The notes under the pieces were generated by a model that searched no databases, had not been told where the DNA came from, and saw only the letters and a program-made list of their open reading frames with translations. From an uncultured Alistipes sp. (GTDB lineage: Bacteria > Bacteroidota > Bacteroidia > Bacteroidales > Rikenellaceae), in contig CAUDHE010000036.1 of assembly GCA_958449275.1 (NCBI GenBank), forward strand, positions 1 through 24,296: a DNA stretch of 24,296 nucleotides. The letters are read 5' to 3'. Below, one piece after another: positions 6,707 through 14,156 of this stretch. The stretch's first letter is position 1. Each line of letters opens with the position of its first letter. Made by a program: the position numbers and the translations under genes.

Positions 6707-8715
6707 TCCTTTATTTTCTGCAATTCGTACATACGGTCGCGGAAGCGTGCGGCCGCAAGGAAGTCCAGCGATTTGGCCGCACGTTCCATATCCTCTTTCG
6801 CTTGGTCGATGAGCGCGTCTATGTTTTTCGCGTTGTAACTCTTCTCCACGTCGGCCGCTATCGAATAGTGGTTTTCTGCTGTCGGATATACGATCAGGTC
6901 GGGTTTGGGCGTCTGCTCGCCCAAGAGCATGTTGCGCCCCGTGCCGCTCTTTTTCGCCTGACGCGGCAGGATATCGTGCTCCATGTTGTAGCGCACCTGC
7001 TTCTCGCGGCGACGGTTGCTCTGTTCTATGGCTATGGTCATCGAGTCGGTACAACGGTCGGCATACAGTATGACGTTGCCGTTGGAGTGACGCGCGGCGC
7101 GTCCCGCGATCTGCGTTATCGAACGCACGTTGCGCAGGAAGCCCTCCTTGTCGGCGTCGAGTATGGCCACCAAACCCACTTCGGGCAGATCGAGCCCCTC
7201 GCGCAGGAGGTTCACTCCGATGAGTACGTCGAACATTCCTTCGCGCAAGTCTTCGATGATCTGCACGCGTTCCAGCGTGTCTACGTCCGAATGTATGTAG
7301 CGATTGCGGATACCCGTGCGGTCGAAATATTTCGAAAGCTCCTCGGCCATGCGTTTTGTTATGGTGGTGACGATTACCTTGTCCTCCACCCTCACGCGCT
7401 TGTCTATCTCTTCTATCAGGTCGTCTATCTGGTTGAGCGTCACGCGCACCTCCAGCGGCGGGTCGACCAGTCCCGTGGGGCGTATGAGTTGTTCCACGAC
7501 CACGCCTTCGCTCTTCACCAACTCGTATTCGGCAGGCGTAGCACTGACGTATATCGCGGTGCCCATCATGTTTTCGAACTCCTCGAACTTCAGCGGGCGA
7601 TTGTCTCTGGCCGCGGGGAGGCGGAATCCGTACTCCACCAGATTCTCCTTGCGTGCACGGTCGCCGCCGTACATGGCATGCACTTGAGGCAGTGTCACGT
7701 GACTCTCGTCGATCACCATCAGATAATCCTCGGGGAAATAGTCGAGCAGGCAGAACGGGCGCGTGCCCTCGGCTCGCCCGTCGAAATAGCGGGAGTAGTT
7801 CTCTATGCCCGAGCAGTATCCCAGCTCCTTTATCATCTCCAGATCGTATTCCACCCTTTGCTTTATGCGCTGCGCCTCCATCGTGCGGCCCTCTTTCTCG
7901 AAAAAGGTTATCCGCTCGCCCAAATCGAGATAGATTTGCTGCACGGCCGTGTTTATTCGCTCCTTGGTGGTTACGAACATATTGGCGGGAAATATGGTGA
8001 TGTAGTCATGCGACCCGTATGCCTGACCGCTTACGGGGTCTATCAGTTGTATGGATTCTATTTCGTTGTCGAAAAGTGAAATTCGGTAACATTTGTCGCC
8101 GAATGCGGTCATGATGTCCACCGTGTCGCCCTTTGTGCGGAACGTGGCGGGTGTCATATCCTTCTCGGTGCGCGTGTAGAGAGCTTCGATCAAACGGTAG
8201 AGCAGGTGCTTGTAGCTCACCACGTCGCCGACCCTCAGATTTATGGATGTAGCGTGGAAATCGGCAGGATTTCCGATACCGTACAGACACGACACGCTCG
8301 ATACCACTATCACGTCGCGTCGTCCCGACAGCAAGGCCGCCGTGGCGCTGAGACGCATCTTTTCGATATTGTCGTTTATCGACAGATCCTTTTCTATATA
8401 TGTATCCGACGAGGGGAGATAGGCCTCGGGCTGATAATAGTCGTAATACGACACGAAATATTCGACGGCATTTTCGGGAAAGAAGTTTTTGAACTCTCCG
8501 TACAACTGCGCCGCCAGCGTCTTGTTGTGGCTCAATACTATCGTTGGGCGGTTGAGCCGCGCTATGACGTTGGCTATGGTGAAAGTCTTACCCGAACCCG
8601 TAACGCCCATGAGGGTATTGTGGCGCGCCCCGCTGCCTATCGAGTTCAGCAACTGCGCTATGGCCTCGGGCTGATCGCCCGTGGGAGCGTAATCCGATAC
8701 GAGTTTGAAATCCAT
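6694..8715 (-). CDS. uvrB: Excinuclease ABC subunit UvrB
   Basis: UvrB is the damage-verifying helicase-like subunit of nucleotide excision repair; it is loaded by UvrA and recruits UvrC. The 673 residues are full length. They begin with the typical FKLVSDYAPTGDQPEAI, carry Walker A GVTGSGKT (37-44), the beta-hairpin region around YYDYYQPEAYLPSSDTYIEK, the DESH box, the motif SATPAEYE, and the helicase motif VI region QIAGRAAR. A C-terminal UVR domain (about 630-670) binds UvrC. The start is fixed by the conserved N-terminus. A -7 promoter box ends only four bases before the ATG, so the mRNA may be leaderless. No SOS box was recognised. Confidence 0.98.
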   Translation of the reverse strand: MDFKLVSDYAPTGDQPEAIAQLLNSIGSGARHNTLMGVTGSGKTFTIANVIARLNRPTIVLSHNKTLAAQLYGEFKNFFPENAVEYFVSYYDYYQPEAYLPSSDTYIEKDLSINDNIEKMRLSATAALLSGRRDVIVVSSVSCLYGIGNPADFHATSINLRVGDVVSYKHLLYRLIEALYTRTEKDMTPATFRTKGDTVDIMTAFGDKCYRISLFDNEIESIQLIDPVSGQAYGSHDYITIFPANMFVTTKERINTAVQQIYLDLGERITFFEKEGRTMEAQRIKQRVEYDLEMIKELGYCSGIENYSRYFDGRAEGTRPFCLLDYFPEDYLMVIDESHVTLPQVHAMYGGDRARKENLVEYGFRLPAARDNRPLKFEEFENMMGTAIYVSATPAEYELVKSEGVVVEQLIRPTGLVDPPLEVRVTLNQIDDLIEEIDKRVRVEDKVIVTTITKRMAEELSKYFDRTGIRNRYIHSDVDTLERVQIIEDLREGMFDVLIGVNLLREGLDLPEVGLVAILDADKEGFLRNVRSITQIAGRAARHSNGNVILYADRCTDSMTIAIEQSNRRREKQVRYNMEHDILPRQAKKSGTGRNMLLGEQTPKPDLIVYPTAENHYSIAADVEKSYNAKNIDALIDQAKEDMERAAKSLDFLAAARFRDRMYELQKIKEEAR

Positions 8716-8719
8716 GCGG

Positions 8720-8727
8720 CAAATATA
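8720..8727 (-). promoter_or_regulatory. Candidate -7 box of uvrB
   Basis: TATATTTG on the minus strand fits TAnnTTTG exactly; a weak -33-like TTTCG lies 19 bp upstream. The box ends four bases before the uvrB start codon, which implies a leaderless or nearly leaderless transcript. Confidence 0.5.
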
Positions 8728-8844
8728 GTGATAAGTTTACATATATCGAAACCTTTATTCGGAGCGTTTCGGAATCGGCATGCGGCGGAAGCGGGACGAT
8801 GTGCGCCCGTTCGTGTTTCGAATCTGCATTTTCCGTGACATTTG

Positions 8845-8876
8845 TTGGTTCGATAGCGATATTTTATGTATATTTG
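8845..8876 (+). promoter_or_regulatory. Promoter of the TIM-barrel lipoprotein gene
   Basis: TTG (8845-8847) followed 21 bp later by TATATTTG (8869-8876) fits the Bacteroidetes housekeeping promoter. The predicted leader is about 40 nt. It diverges from the uvrB promoter within a 209-bp spacer that holds nothing else I can recognise. Confidence 0.55.
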
Positions 8877-8924
8877 CGATACACTACCATTAATTGCGTA
8901 AACTCTAATTCAAATTTCAAGCGT

Positions 8925-9791
8925 ATGAAAAAAATCTTTACTATGGCGGCTTGCGTTATGGCCGCACTGTCGATGGCCTGCTTCTCGGGATGCGAATCCG
9001 CGCCGAAGATGATCGGTCTCCAGCTCTATTCGGTAAATCAGGATATGTCGGATGTCGAGGCTTCGTTGCAGAAGGTGGCCGATGCGGGTTACAACGTGGT
9101 GGAGACTCTGGGCAGCCCCAACTGCTTCGGATTGCCCGCTGCCGATTTCAAGGCGTTGTGCGATGCCAAAGGCATCAAGATCGTATCGACCCACACCGCC
9201 ATCGGTATGGATCCCGATGACGAGGAGGGCGTAATGAACAAATGGCGTGCGGTATTCGAAGGCCTCAAGACCATGGGCGCCAAATATTGCGTTATTCCCG
9301 GCTTCGGTTTGGGCGAAAACTTGGAGGAGTTGCAGGGCGTGTGCGACTATTTCAACAAGGTGGGCAAGCTGGCCAAGGAGTACGGTTTGATGCTGGGCTA
9401 TCACAACCATTCGCACGAGTACAACGTGATGGACGGTCAGGTAATGTGGGAGTATATGATCGAGCATACCGATCCCGACTGCGTATTCTTCCAGATGGAT
9501 GTTTTCTGGACCACCAAGGGCGGCAAGAACCCTGTGGAGTATCTGAAGAAGTATCCCGATCGCATCAAGATGCTGCATATCAAGGATGAAATGGTTATCG
9601 GCGACAGCGGCGAGATCGATTTCGAGGCCATTTTCAAACAGTTCTATGCCAACGGGTATTCCGATTTCGTGGTCGAGCAGGAGATGCCCCACGGTCCCGA
9701 GGGCGAGAGCCGTGAGGACAAGCTGGTCCGCATGTGGGACGGCGTAGCCAAAAGTGCGGCTTATCTCAATGCCGCTCCGTTCGTGAAATAG
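8925..9791 (+). CDS. Lipoprotein, sugar phosphate isomerase/epimerase (xylose isomerase-like TIM barrel)
   Basis: The ATG at 8925 gives a 288-residue protein with a lipoprotein signal (Lys-Lys, hydrophobic core, lipobox FSGC with Cys23). A TIM-barrel domain of the AP-endonuclease-2/xylose-isomerase-like superfamily follows. Visible metal-site candidates are Glu in VVETLGSPN, YHNHSHEY, FFQMDVFW, LHIKDE and the terminal VEQE. Members of this group act as sugar or inositol epimerases/isomerases, and lipidated or Tat/Sec-exported forms are common in Bacteroidetes. DNA repair is unlikely because the protein is exported. It is monocistronic, between its own promoter and a strong terminator. The substrate is unknown. 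Confidence 0.85.
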   Translation: MKKIFTMAACVMAALSMACFSGCESAPKMIGLQLYSVNQDMSDVEASLQKVADAGYNVVETLGSPNCFGLPAADFKALCDAKGIKIVSTHTAIGMDPDDEEGVMNKWRAVFEGLKTMGAKYCVIPGFGLGENLEELQGVCDYFNKVGKLAKEYGLMLGYHNHSHEYNVMDGQVMWEYMIEHTDPDCVFFQMDVFWTTKGGKNPVEYLKKYPDRIKMLHIKDEMVIGDSGEIDFEAIFKQFYANGYSDFVVEQEMPHGPEGESREDKLVRMWDGVAKSAAYLNAAPFVK

Positions 9792-9819
9792 GCGCGACTC
9801 TGTTCATATTCATGCTTTT

Positions 9820-9859
9820 CGGCAGACCGATCTTCGGGATCGGCCTGCCGATTTTTTTT
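9820..9859 (+). terminator. Strong intrinsic terminator
   Basis: The arms CGGCAGACCGATC and GGATCGGCCTGCCG pair around a TTCG tetraloop and are followed by eight T. This is a textbook rho-independent terminator 28 bp after the lipoprotein gene. Confidence 0.92.
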
Positions 9860-9952
9860 GCCTGCGGTGCCGTTATCGAGAATTTCGCGACCGAACGAAA
9901 TATTATTTGTACGTATTTTGCATGGATACGATCTCGGTAACCATAATAATTT

Positions 9953-10288
9953 ATGACTATGGATAAGATCAACAACAAAAAGTACGGCGAGACTCCGGAT
10001 AATATGACCGGTACGCCCAACGGTGCGAAAACGCAGAATTACGGACAGACTCAGAACCGCGAGTCGCTTAAGGATCGCGTGGTCGACAAGGTCGACAACG
10101 CTGCTTCCAAGGTGGCCGACAAGGTACACGAAAAGGCTTCGCAGTTTAAGAGCGGCACGACCGATTGTTCTCGTTCGCAGCAGAACGGCATGAAAAAGCC
10201 TTCGGAGAACTGCGGCTGCGGCACTTCGGACAAGGGCCATAACGTTTCGGGCAGCGAGAAGCCCGGACAGGGAAAGACTTCTTATTAG
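9953..10288 (+). CDS. Small hydrophilic protein with an LEA-like amphipathic segment
   Basis: I do not recognise a named family. The 111 residues are highly polar and probably disordered, rich in Lys, Asn, Gln, Gly and Ser. A central stretch (about 38-68, with KVDNAASKVADKVHEKAS) repeats a Lys/Asp/Val/Ala pattern like the amphipathic helices of late-embryogenesis-abundant or CsbD-type stress proteins. The C-terminal part holds three Cys (one in DCSRS, two in NCGCG). Two ATG codons (9953 and 9959) could start it. It precedes the manganese catalase, and a stress-protection role is inferred from composition and neighbourhood only. No canonical TAnnTTTG promoter is visible upstream, which may point to an alternative sigma factor. 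Confidence 0.6.
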   Translation: MTMDKINNKKYGETPDNMTGTPNGAKTQNYGQTQNRESLKDRVVDKVDNAASKVADKVHEKASQFKSGTTDCSRSQQNGMKKPSENCGCGTSDKGHNVSGSEKPGQGKTSY

Positions 10289-10312
10289 AAATCCCGACGG
10301 CGCAACCGTTTT

Positions 10313-10342
10313 GCGGGCCGTCCGATTAGTCGGGCGGCCCGC
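10313..10342. terminator. Long GC-rich hairpin without T run
   Basis: GCGGGCCGTCCGA and TCGGGCGGCCCGC form a 13-bp stem with one wobble and a TTAG loop, 25 bp after the small hydrophilic gene. There is no U tract, so it could be a factor-assisted terminator or an RNA-stabilising 3' structure. The rest of 10289-10509 shows only a small GCTCT/AGAGC hairpin near 10449-10463. Confidence 0.5.
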
Positions 10343-10509
10343 TTGCCGCCGATATGGGAACATCGTATGGAGTATATGATCGCGCGGGCTTTTTTTGGCA
10401 AGTGTTTTGCTCTGCAATATGGCGTTGCGATCCTTTCGGAACATCGAGCTCTTCACGAGAGCCGCGGCCGACGGGGTATCGCAGCGTTTAACCGTGAAAA
10501 TTGAAGCGT

Positions 10510-11220
10510 ATGTTTTACCATTCCAAAGAACTCCAGTACAATGCCCGCGTATCGAGGCCCGATCCGCGTTTCGCCCGTCTGCTGCTCGAACAGTTCGGCG
10601 GCGGCAACGGCGAACTCAAGGCAGCCATGCAGTATTTCGTGCAGGCTTTCGCATGCCACAATCCTTATCCCGACAAGTACGATATGTTGATGGATATCGC
10701 CACCGAGGAGCTGGGACATCTCGAGATCGTCGGCGCCACGATCCAGATGCTGCTTTCGGGTGTGAACGGCGACCTGAAAGACGTAGCCGAGCGGAACGAT
10801 ATCTTCGGCGACGGCTTCTCGAAAGACGACTTCATACATTCGGCTTTCGCCGTCAATCCCCAGTTCGGCGTGCTGACGGGAGGCGGCCCTGCACTCACCG
10901 ACAGCAACGGAATGCCGTGGCAGGGGACCTATGTCAATGCCAACGGCGACCTGACGGTCGATCTGCGTTCGAACATAGCAGCCGAATCGAGAGCCAAGAT
11001 CGTCTATGAGTACCTGATGGAATTTACCGACGACAAATACGTGCTGGAGACTCTCAACTTCCTTATGGCCCGCGAAATCGCCCATTTCCAGCAATTCGAG
11101 GCGGCATTGGATACCATTGCGCCCAATTTCCCTCCGGGTGTGCGTCAGGGCGATCCGCGCTATTGCAACCTCTACTCCAACCACTCGTCGGGCGGCGATG
11201 CCTACGGACCGTGGAACTAA
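10510..11220 (+). CDS. Manganese catalase, ended early by an in-frame TAA
   Basis: This is a non-haem dimanganese catalase, converting hydrogen peroxide to water and oxygen. The four-helix ferritin-like core is complete, and the expected ligands can be placed by hand: Glu35 (NGELKAAMQYF), Glu67 and His70 (TEELGHLE), Glu159 (AAESRAK) and His192 (AREIAHFQ). Translation from ATG 10510 gives 236 residues and stops at TAA (11218-11220) right after YGPWN. The same frame stays open for another 87 codons with coding character, so the TAA probably arose from a sense codon such as CAA. The active site is untouched, but the lost C-terminal tail may matter for subunit packing in the hexamer. A TTG at 10501 is a less likely start. 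Confidence 0.88.
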   Translation: MFYHSKELQYNARVSRPDPRFARLLLEQFGGGNGELKAAMQYFVQAFACHNPYPDKYDMLMDIATEELGHLEIVGATIQMLLSGVNGDLKDVAERNDIFGDGFSKDDFIHSAFAVNPQFGVLTGGGPALTDSNGMPWQGTYVNANGDLTVDLRSNIAAESRAKIVYEYLMEFTDDKYVLETLNFLMAREIAHFQQFEAALDTIAPNFPPGVRQGDPRYCNLYSNHSSGGDAYGPWN

Positions 11221-11484
11221 GGCCGCAGCACGGGTCTCGACGAGGAGTGGCGTTATGTCGACGACCCTCACGAGCAGGTGCTTGCGACCGACGGGCTTAC
11301 CGATCTGAAGTCCGAGGGCACCCGACGTACCGAGGCGTCGGTGCGCAGTGCCGACAAGAAGTTGGCCAAAGAGCGCAGCGGCGAGATTCGTCGTTCGACC
11401 GAGACCGAAAACCAGCAGTGGTGCGAATATCGGACGCGCAAGACCGAAACCCGCAAGCGCGAACCTGTCGGGCAGAGCCGATAA
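11221..11484 (+). pseudogene. Disconnected C-terminal segment of the manganese catalase
   Basis: Directly after the TAA, the catalase frame continues with GRSTGLDEEWRYVDDP and later TDGLTDLKSEGTRRTEASV and KKLAKERSGEI, up to a TAA at 11482. The acidic EEW...DDP stretch and the following charged tail look like the normal catalase C-terminus. An internal GTG at 11278 could start a 68-residue product, but there is no sign that this is a gene of its own. A nonsense mutation, a base-calling error or stop read-through would each explain the arrangement. Confidence 0.75.
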
Positions 11485-11584
11485 TTTGCCGTGCGTTTTG
11501 CGTTGCGTATAAAAATTGCCAAATACGTCAATCGTCCGCGTAACGCGGCGAGACTATAACATGTTTAATAAAATTTTTTGAGTT

Positions 11585-11785
11585 ATGAAAGAATCTAACA
11601 CTAAGACGACCGGCCGTTCGCAGAGCGGTTCGAGCAAGTCAACAACGGCTAAGAGTTCGAACTCGACTTCGGGTCGTTCGACCTCATCGACTTCGGCATC
11701 GCGCGGCACGTCGCGTTCTCAGTCGACCGGTACCGCATCGCGCGGTAACAATCCCACGGGTCGCAACCAGTATTCGAAGAAATAG
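11585..11785 (+). CDS. Small Ser/Thr/Arg-rich low-complexity protein
   Basis: The 66 residues are almost entirely Ser, Thr, Arg, Gly, Lys, Asn and Gln, with SR/SRG-type repeats (SASRGTSRSQS, TASRGNN). It is strongly basic and surely disordered. No family is recognised. Support for a real gene comes from the clean ATG, its position ahead of a strong terminator, and the similar hydrophilic gene on the other side of the catalase. An RNA- or DNA-associated or desiccation-protective role is possible but unproven. The spacer before it has a small CCGCG/CGCGG hairpin near 11533. Confidence 0.55.
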   Translation: MKESNTKTTGRSQSGSSKSTTAKSSNSTSGRSTSSTSASRGTSRSQSTGTASRGNNPTGRNQYSKK

Positions 11786-11805
11786 GGTTGATATCCGAAC
11801 GGTTG

Positions 11806-11839
11806 CGGGGTACGGCGTTTTCCGTATCCCGTTTTTTTT
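11806..11839 (+). terminator. Intrinsic terminator after the Ser/Arg-rich gene
   Basis: CGGGGTACGG pairs with CCGTATCCCG (one wobble) around a CGTTTT loop and is followed by eight T. Confidence 0.9.
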
Positions 11840-11947
11840 ATAAATGGTGTTGTCGTCGGTCCGCCCGTTTCGCGCGGCGGATTTACATATACGTACAGAG
11901 GTCAATTCGTGTTGACGCAAAGTTGCCGTTTTGCGTTAAATTTTCGT

Positions 11948-11955
11948 ACCTTTGA
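11948..11955 (+). promoter_or_regulatory. -7 box of the LuxC-like/PatB operon
   Basis: TACCTTTG matches the Bacteroidetes -7 box. It overlaps an in-frame TTG at 11952, which rules that codon out as the translation start and favours the ATG at 11976 with a leader of about 15 nt. A T-rich TTTTG lies upstream near 11930, but the spacing is imperfect. Confidence 0.5.
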
Positions 11956-11975
11956 ACTCTGTAACCCGAGAAGAG

Positions 11976-12965
11976 ATGAGAAACATTACGGATATATTCG
12001 TCGAACTGGGACGGCGTATGTGCGATTTCGGCAATGACGAACGATCCGTCCGGTGTATCGCCGACGCCGCAGCAGCCAACGAATGGTTTACCGCAGCGGA
12101 TATACTAATGGCAGCGAAAGCCGTGCGCGAAGAGTTTCTCGACGAATCGAAACTGAAAAACTGGTTGTCCCGATACGATCTTCACGAAATCACACCATGC
12201 AAAGCGGCGATAATCATGGCGGGAAATATTCCGTTCGTAGGATTTTTCGACATGATGTGCGCTCTTTTATGCGGCCACGAGGTACTGATAAAACCGTCGC
12301 GAAAAGACTCCGCAACCATCGCATACACGGTCGACACGCTCCGCGACATATACCGAGATATTCCGCTGCGATATTACGACGACAACGCGTCGGCCGAGAT
12401 GGTGATAGCGACCGGCGGCGACAATGCGACGAAGCATTTCCGCAGCCGTTTCTCGGATATTCCCGCATTGATCCGCGGAAGCCGCCATTCGGCTGCCGTT
12501 CTTTCGGGCGATGAAACAGAGGCCGAACTGTATGGACTTAAAAGCGACGTCTTCTCTTATTTCGGTCTGGGATGCCGCAACGTATCGCTTGTTTTCGTAC
12601 CGCGAGGTTACGAGATCGACATCGAAGGTCCCGATGCCATCACTCCCATGTATTACGATAACTACGTATATACCAAAACAATGCTGTGCATGAACGGCGT
12701 GCCGTTCGCCGATAGGGGCAAATACGTCATCGCCGAGTCATGCGGATTTTCGGATTCGTTGAGCAGATTGAACTACAGTTATTACGATGATACGGCGGAG
12801 GTCGAAGAGTGGCTTCGCATTCACGACGACGAGATACAGTGCGTGGTCACCCGCTGCATCGCCCATCCCCGACGAGCGGATTTCGGCCGAGCGCAATACC
12901 CGGCCCTGTCGGATTATGCCGACGGCATAGACGTCATGGAATTTTTAAAAGCCCGAAAAATATGA
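11976..12965 (+). CDS. LuxC-like acyl-CoA (acyl-protein) reductase
   Basis: The 329-residue protein belongs to the LuxC branch of the aldehyde dehydrogenase superfamily, which reduces activated fatty acids to aldehydes with NADPH. The conserved block GNIPFVGFFDMMCALLCGHE leads into VLIKPSRKD (nucleotide-binding side). The probable catalytic Cys200 sits in FGLGCRNVS. It is shorter than Vibrio LuxC (about 480), as usual for Bacteroidetes members. No luciferase or LuxD/LuxE is present, so bioluminescence is excluded; a role in lipid or aldehyde metabolism is inferred. Its stop overlaps the start of the PatB-like gene by ATGA, so the two are co-translated. Confidence 0.82.
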   Translation: MRNITDIFVELGRRMCDFGNDERSVRCIADAAAANEWFTAADILMAAKAVREEFLDESKLKNWLSRYDLHEITPCKAAIIMAGNIPFVGFFDMMCALLCGHEVLIKPSRKDSATIAYTVDTLRDIYRDIPLRYYDDNASAEMVIATGGDNATKHFRSRFSDIPALIRGSRHSAAVLSGDETEAELYGLKSDVFSYFGLGCRNVSLVFVPRGYEIDIEGPDAITPMYYDNYVYTKTMLCMNGVPFADRGKYVIAESCGFSDSLSRLNYSYYDDTAEVEEWLRIHDDEIQCVVTRCIAHPRRADFGRAQYPALSDYADGIDVMEFLKARKI

Positions 12966-14146
12966 TGAAACAGTACGATTTCGACAAGCCGACAGACCGC
13001 CGCGGCACCCACTGCGTGAAACACGACGGTCTGAAAGCAAACTATGGTCGCGACGATCTGCTGCCGCTGTGGGTGGCGGATATGGATTTCGAAACCCCCG
13101 ATTTCGTGATAGATGCCATGAAACGGCGTCTGGAACACCCCGTGTTCGGATATACGATGGAGTACGACGGTTATTGGCAGAGCATAACCGATTGGCTCGC
13201 GCGGCGTCACGACTGGCACACCAAGCGCGAATGGATACGTTACATCCCCGGAATAGTAAAGGGTATAGGCATGGTTATCAATGCCTTTACTCAGGCAGGC
13301 GACAAAATCATAATTCAACCGCCCGTCTATCATCCGTTCCGCATCGTTCCGCAGGCCAACGACCGCGAGGTTGTCTGCAACCCGCTGAAAAGGACCGAGG
13401 ACGGAGGCTATGAGATGGATTTCGACGGATTGGAGCGAATGATCGACGAAAAATGCAAGGTACTGATTTTGGCCAATCCGCACAACCCCATAGGAATCGC
13501 GTGGGACCGCGCGACGCTGCGGCATCTGGCCGACATAGCGGTTAAACACGGCATAACGGTAATATCGGACGAGATACATTGCGATATGGCCCTTTACGGC
13601 AATCGGCACATCCCGTTCGCTTCGGTGTCGGAAAACGCTGCGCGATGCAGCATAACTTTCGGCGCACCGTCGAAGACATTCAACATGGCAGGCATCGTCA
13701 GTTCGTATGCCGTAGTGCCCGATGCGCAACTTCGTGAACGGTTCTTCTCGTGGCTCGCAGCCAACGAGTTCGACATGGCCACGATATTCGCCATGACAGC
13801 CACCGAGGCGGCTTTCAACGAAGGCGATGAATGGCGTCGGCAGATGTTGCGTTATGTGGAGGGCAATATCGACTTCGTCGAAGACTGTCTTCGTCGCGAC
13901 ATCCCCGAAGTGCGTTTGGTGAAACCGCAGGCTTCATTCCTGGTATGGCTGGATTTCTCGAAACTCGGATTGCCGCACGAACGCCTGGTCGACATGCTGA
14001 TCAACGAAGCTCGTTTGGCGATGAACGACGGCGCGATGTTCGGCCGCGAAGGAGAACAACATATGCGCATGAACGTCGGCACGCAACGTTACGTGGTGGC
14101 GGAGGCTATGAATCGGCTGAAAGCGGCCGTTGACAAGCTCAGATAA
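12962..14146 (+). CDS. PatB/MalY-type PLP-dependent C-S lyase (aminotransferase class I/II fold)
   Basis: The 394-residue protein has the PatB/MalY layout. It starts with FDKPTDRRGTHCVKHDG, followed by LPLWVADMDFETP, substrate-side YIPGIVKGI, ANPHNPIG (171-178), Asp203 in SDEIHCDMAL, and the Schiff-base Lys238 in FGAPSKTFNMAG. A C-terminal MRMNVGTQR supplies the carboxylate-binding Arg. Such enzymes cleave cystathionine, cysteine or S-alkyl cysteines to pyruvate, ammonia and a thiol. It overlaps the reductase gene by four bases and ends ten bases from a convergent gene, with no clear terminator between. ATG 12962 and ATG 12965 are both possible starts. Confidence 0.9.
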   Translation: MMKQYDFDKPTDRRGTHCVKHDGLKANYGRDDLLPLWVADMDFETPDFVIDAMKRRLEHPVFGYTMEYDGYWQSITDWLARRHDWHTKREWIRYIPGIVKGIGMVINAFTQAGDKIIIQPPVYHPFRIVPQANDREVVCNPLKRTEDGGYEMDFDGLERMIDEKCKVLILANPHNPIGIAWDRATLRHLADIAVKHGITVISDEIHCDMALYGNRHIPFASVSENAARCSITFGAPSKTFNMAGIVSSYAVVPDAQLRERFFSWLAANEFDMATIFAMTATEAAFNEGDEWRRQMLRYVEGNIDFVEDCLRRDIPEVRLVKPQASFLVWLDFSKLGLPHERLVDMLINEARLAMNDGAMFGREGEQHMRMNVGTQRYVVAEAMNRLKAAVDKLR

Positions 14147-14156
14147 ACCCTCCCCG

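Noticed and set aside
6802..8079. Long plus-strand open frame of 425 codons
   Set aside because: It is antisense to uvrB, rich in His/Arg/Tyr as expected from a mirrored frame, and has no family motif.
8925..9791. AP endonuclease role for the TIM-barrel protein
   Set aside because: The lipoprotein signal places it outside the cytoplasm, and the domain is shared with sugar isomerases/epimerases.
11976..12965. Bioluminescence function from LuxC similarity
   Set aside because: No luciferase or LuxD/LuxE homologue is present, and short LuxC-like proteins are widespread in non-luminous Bacteroidetes.
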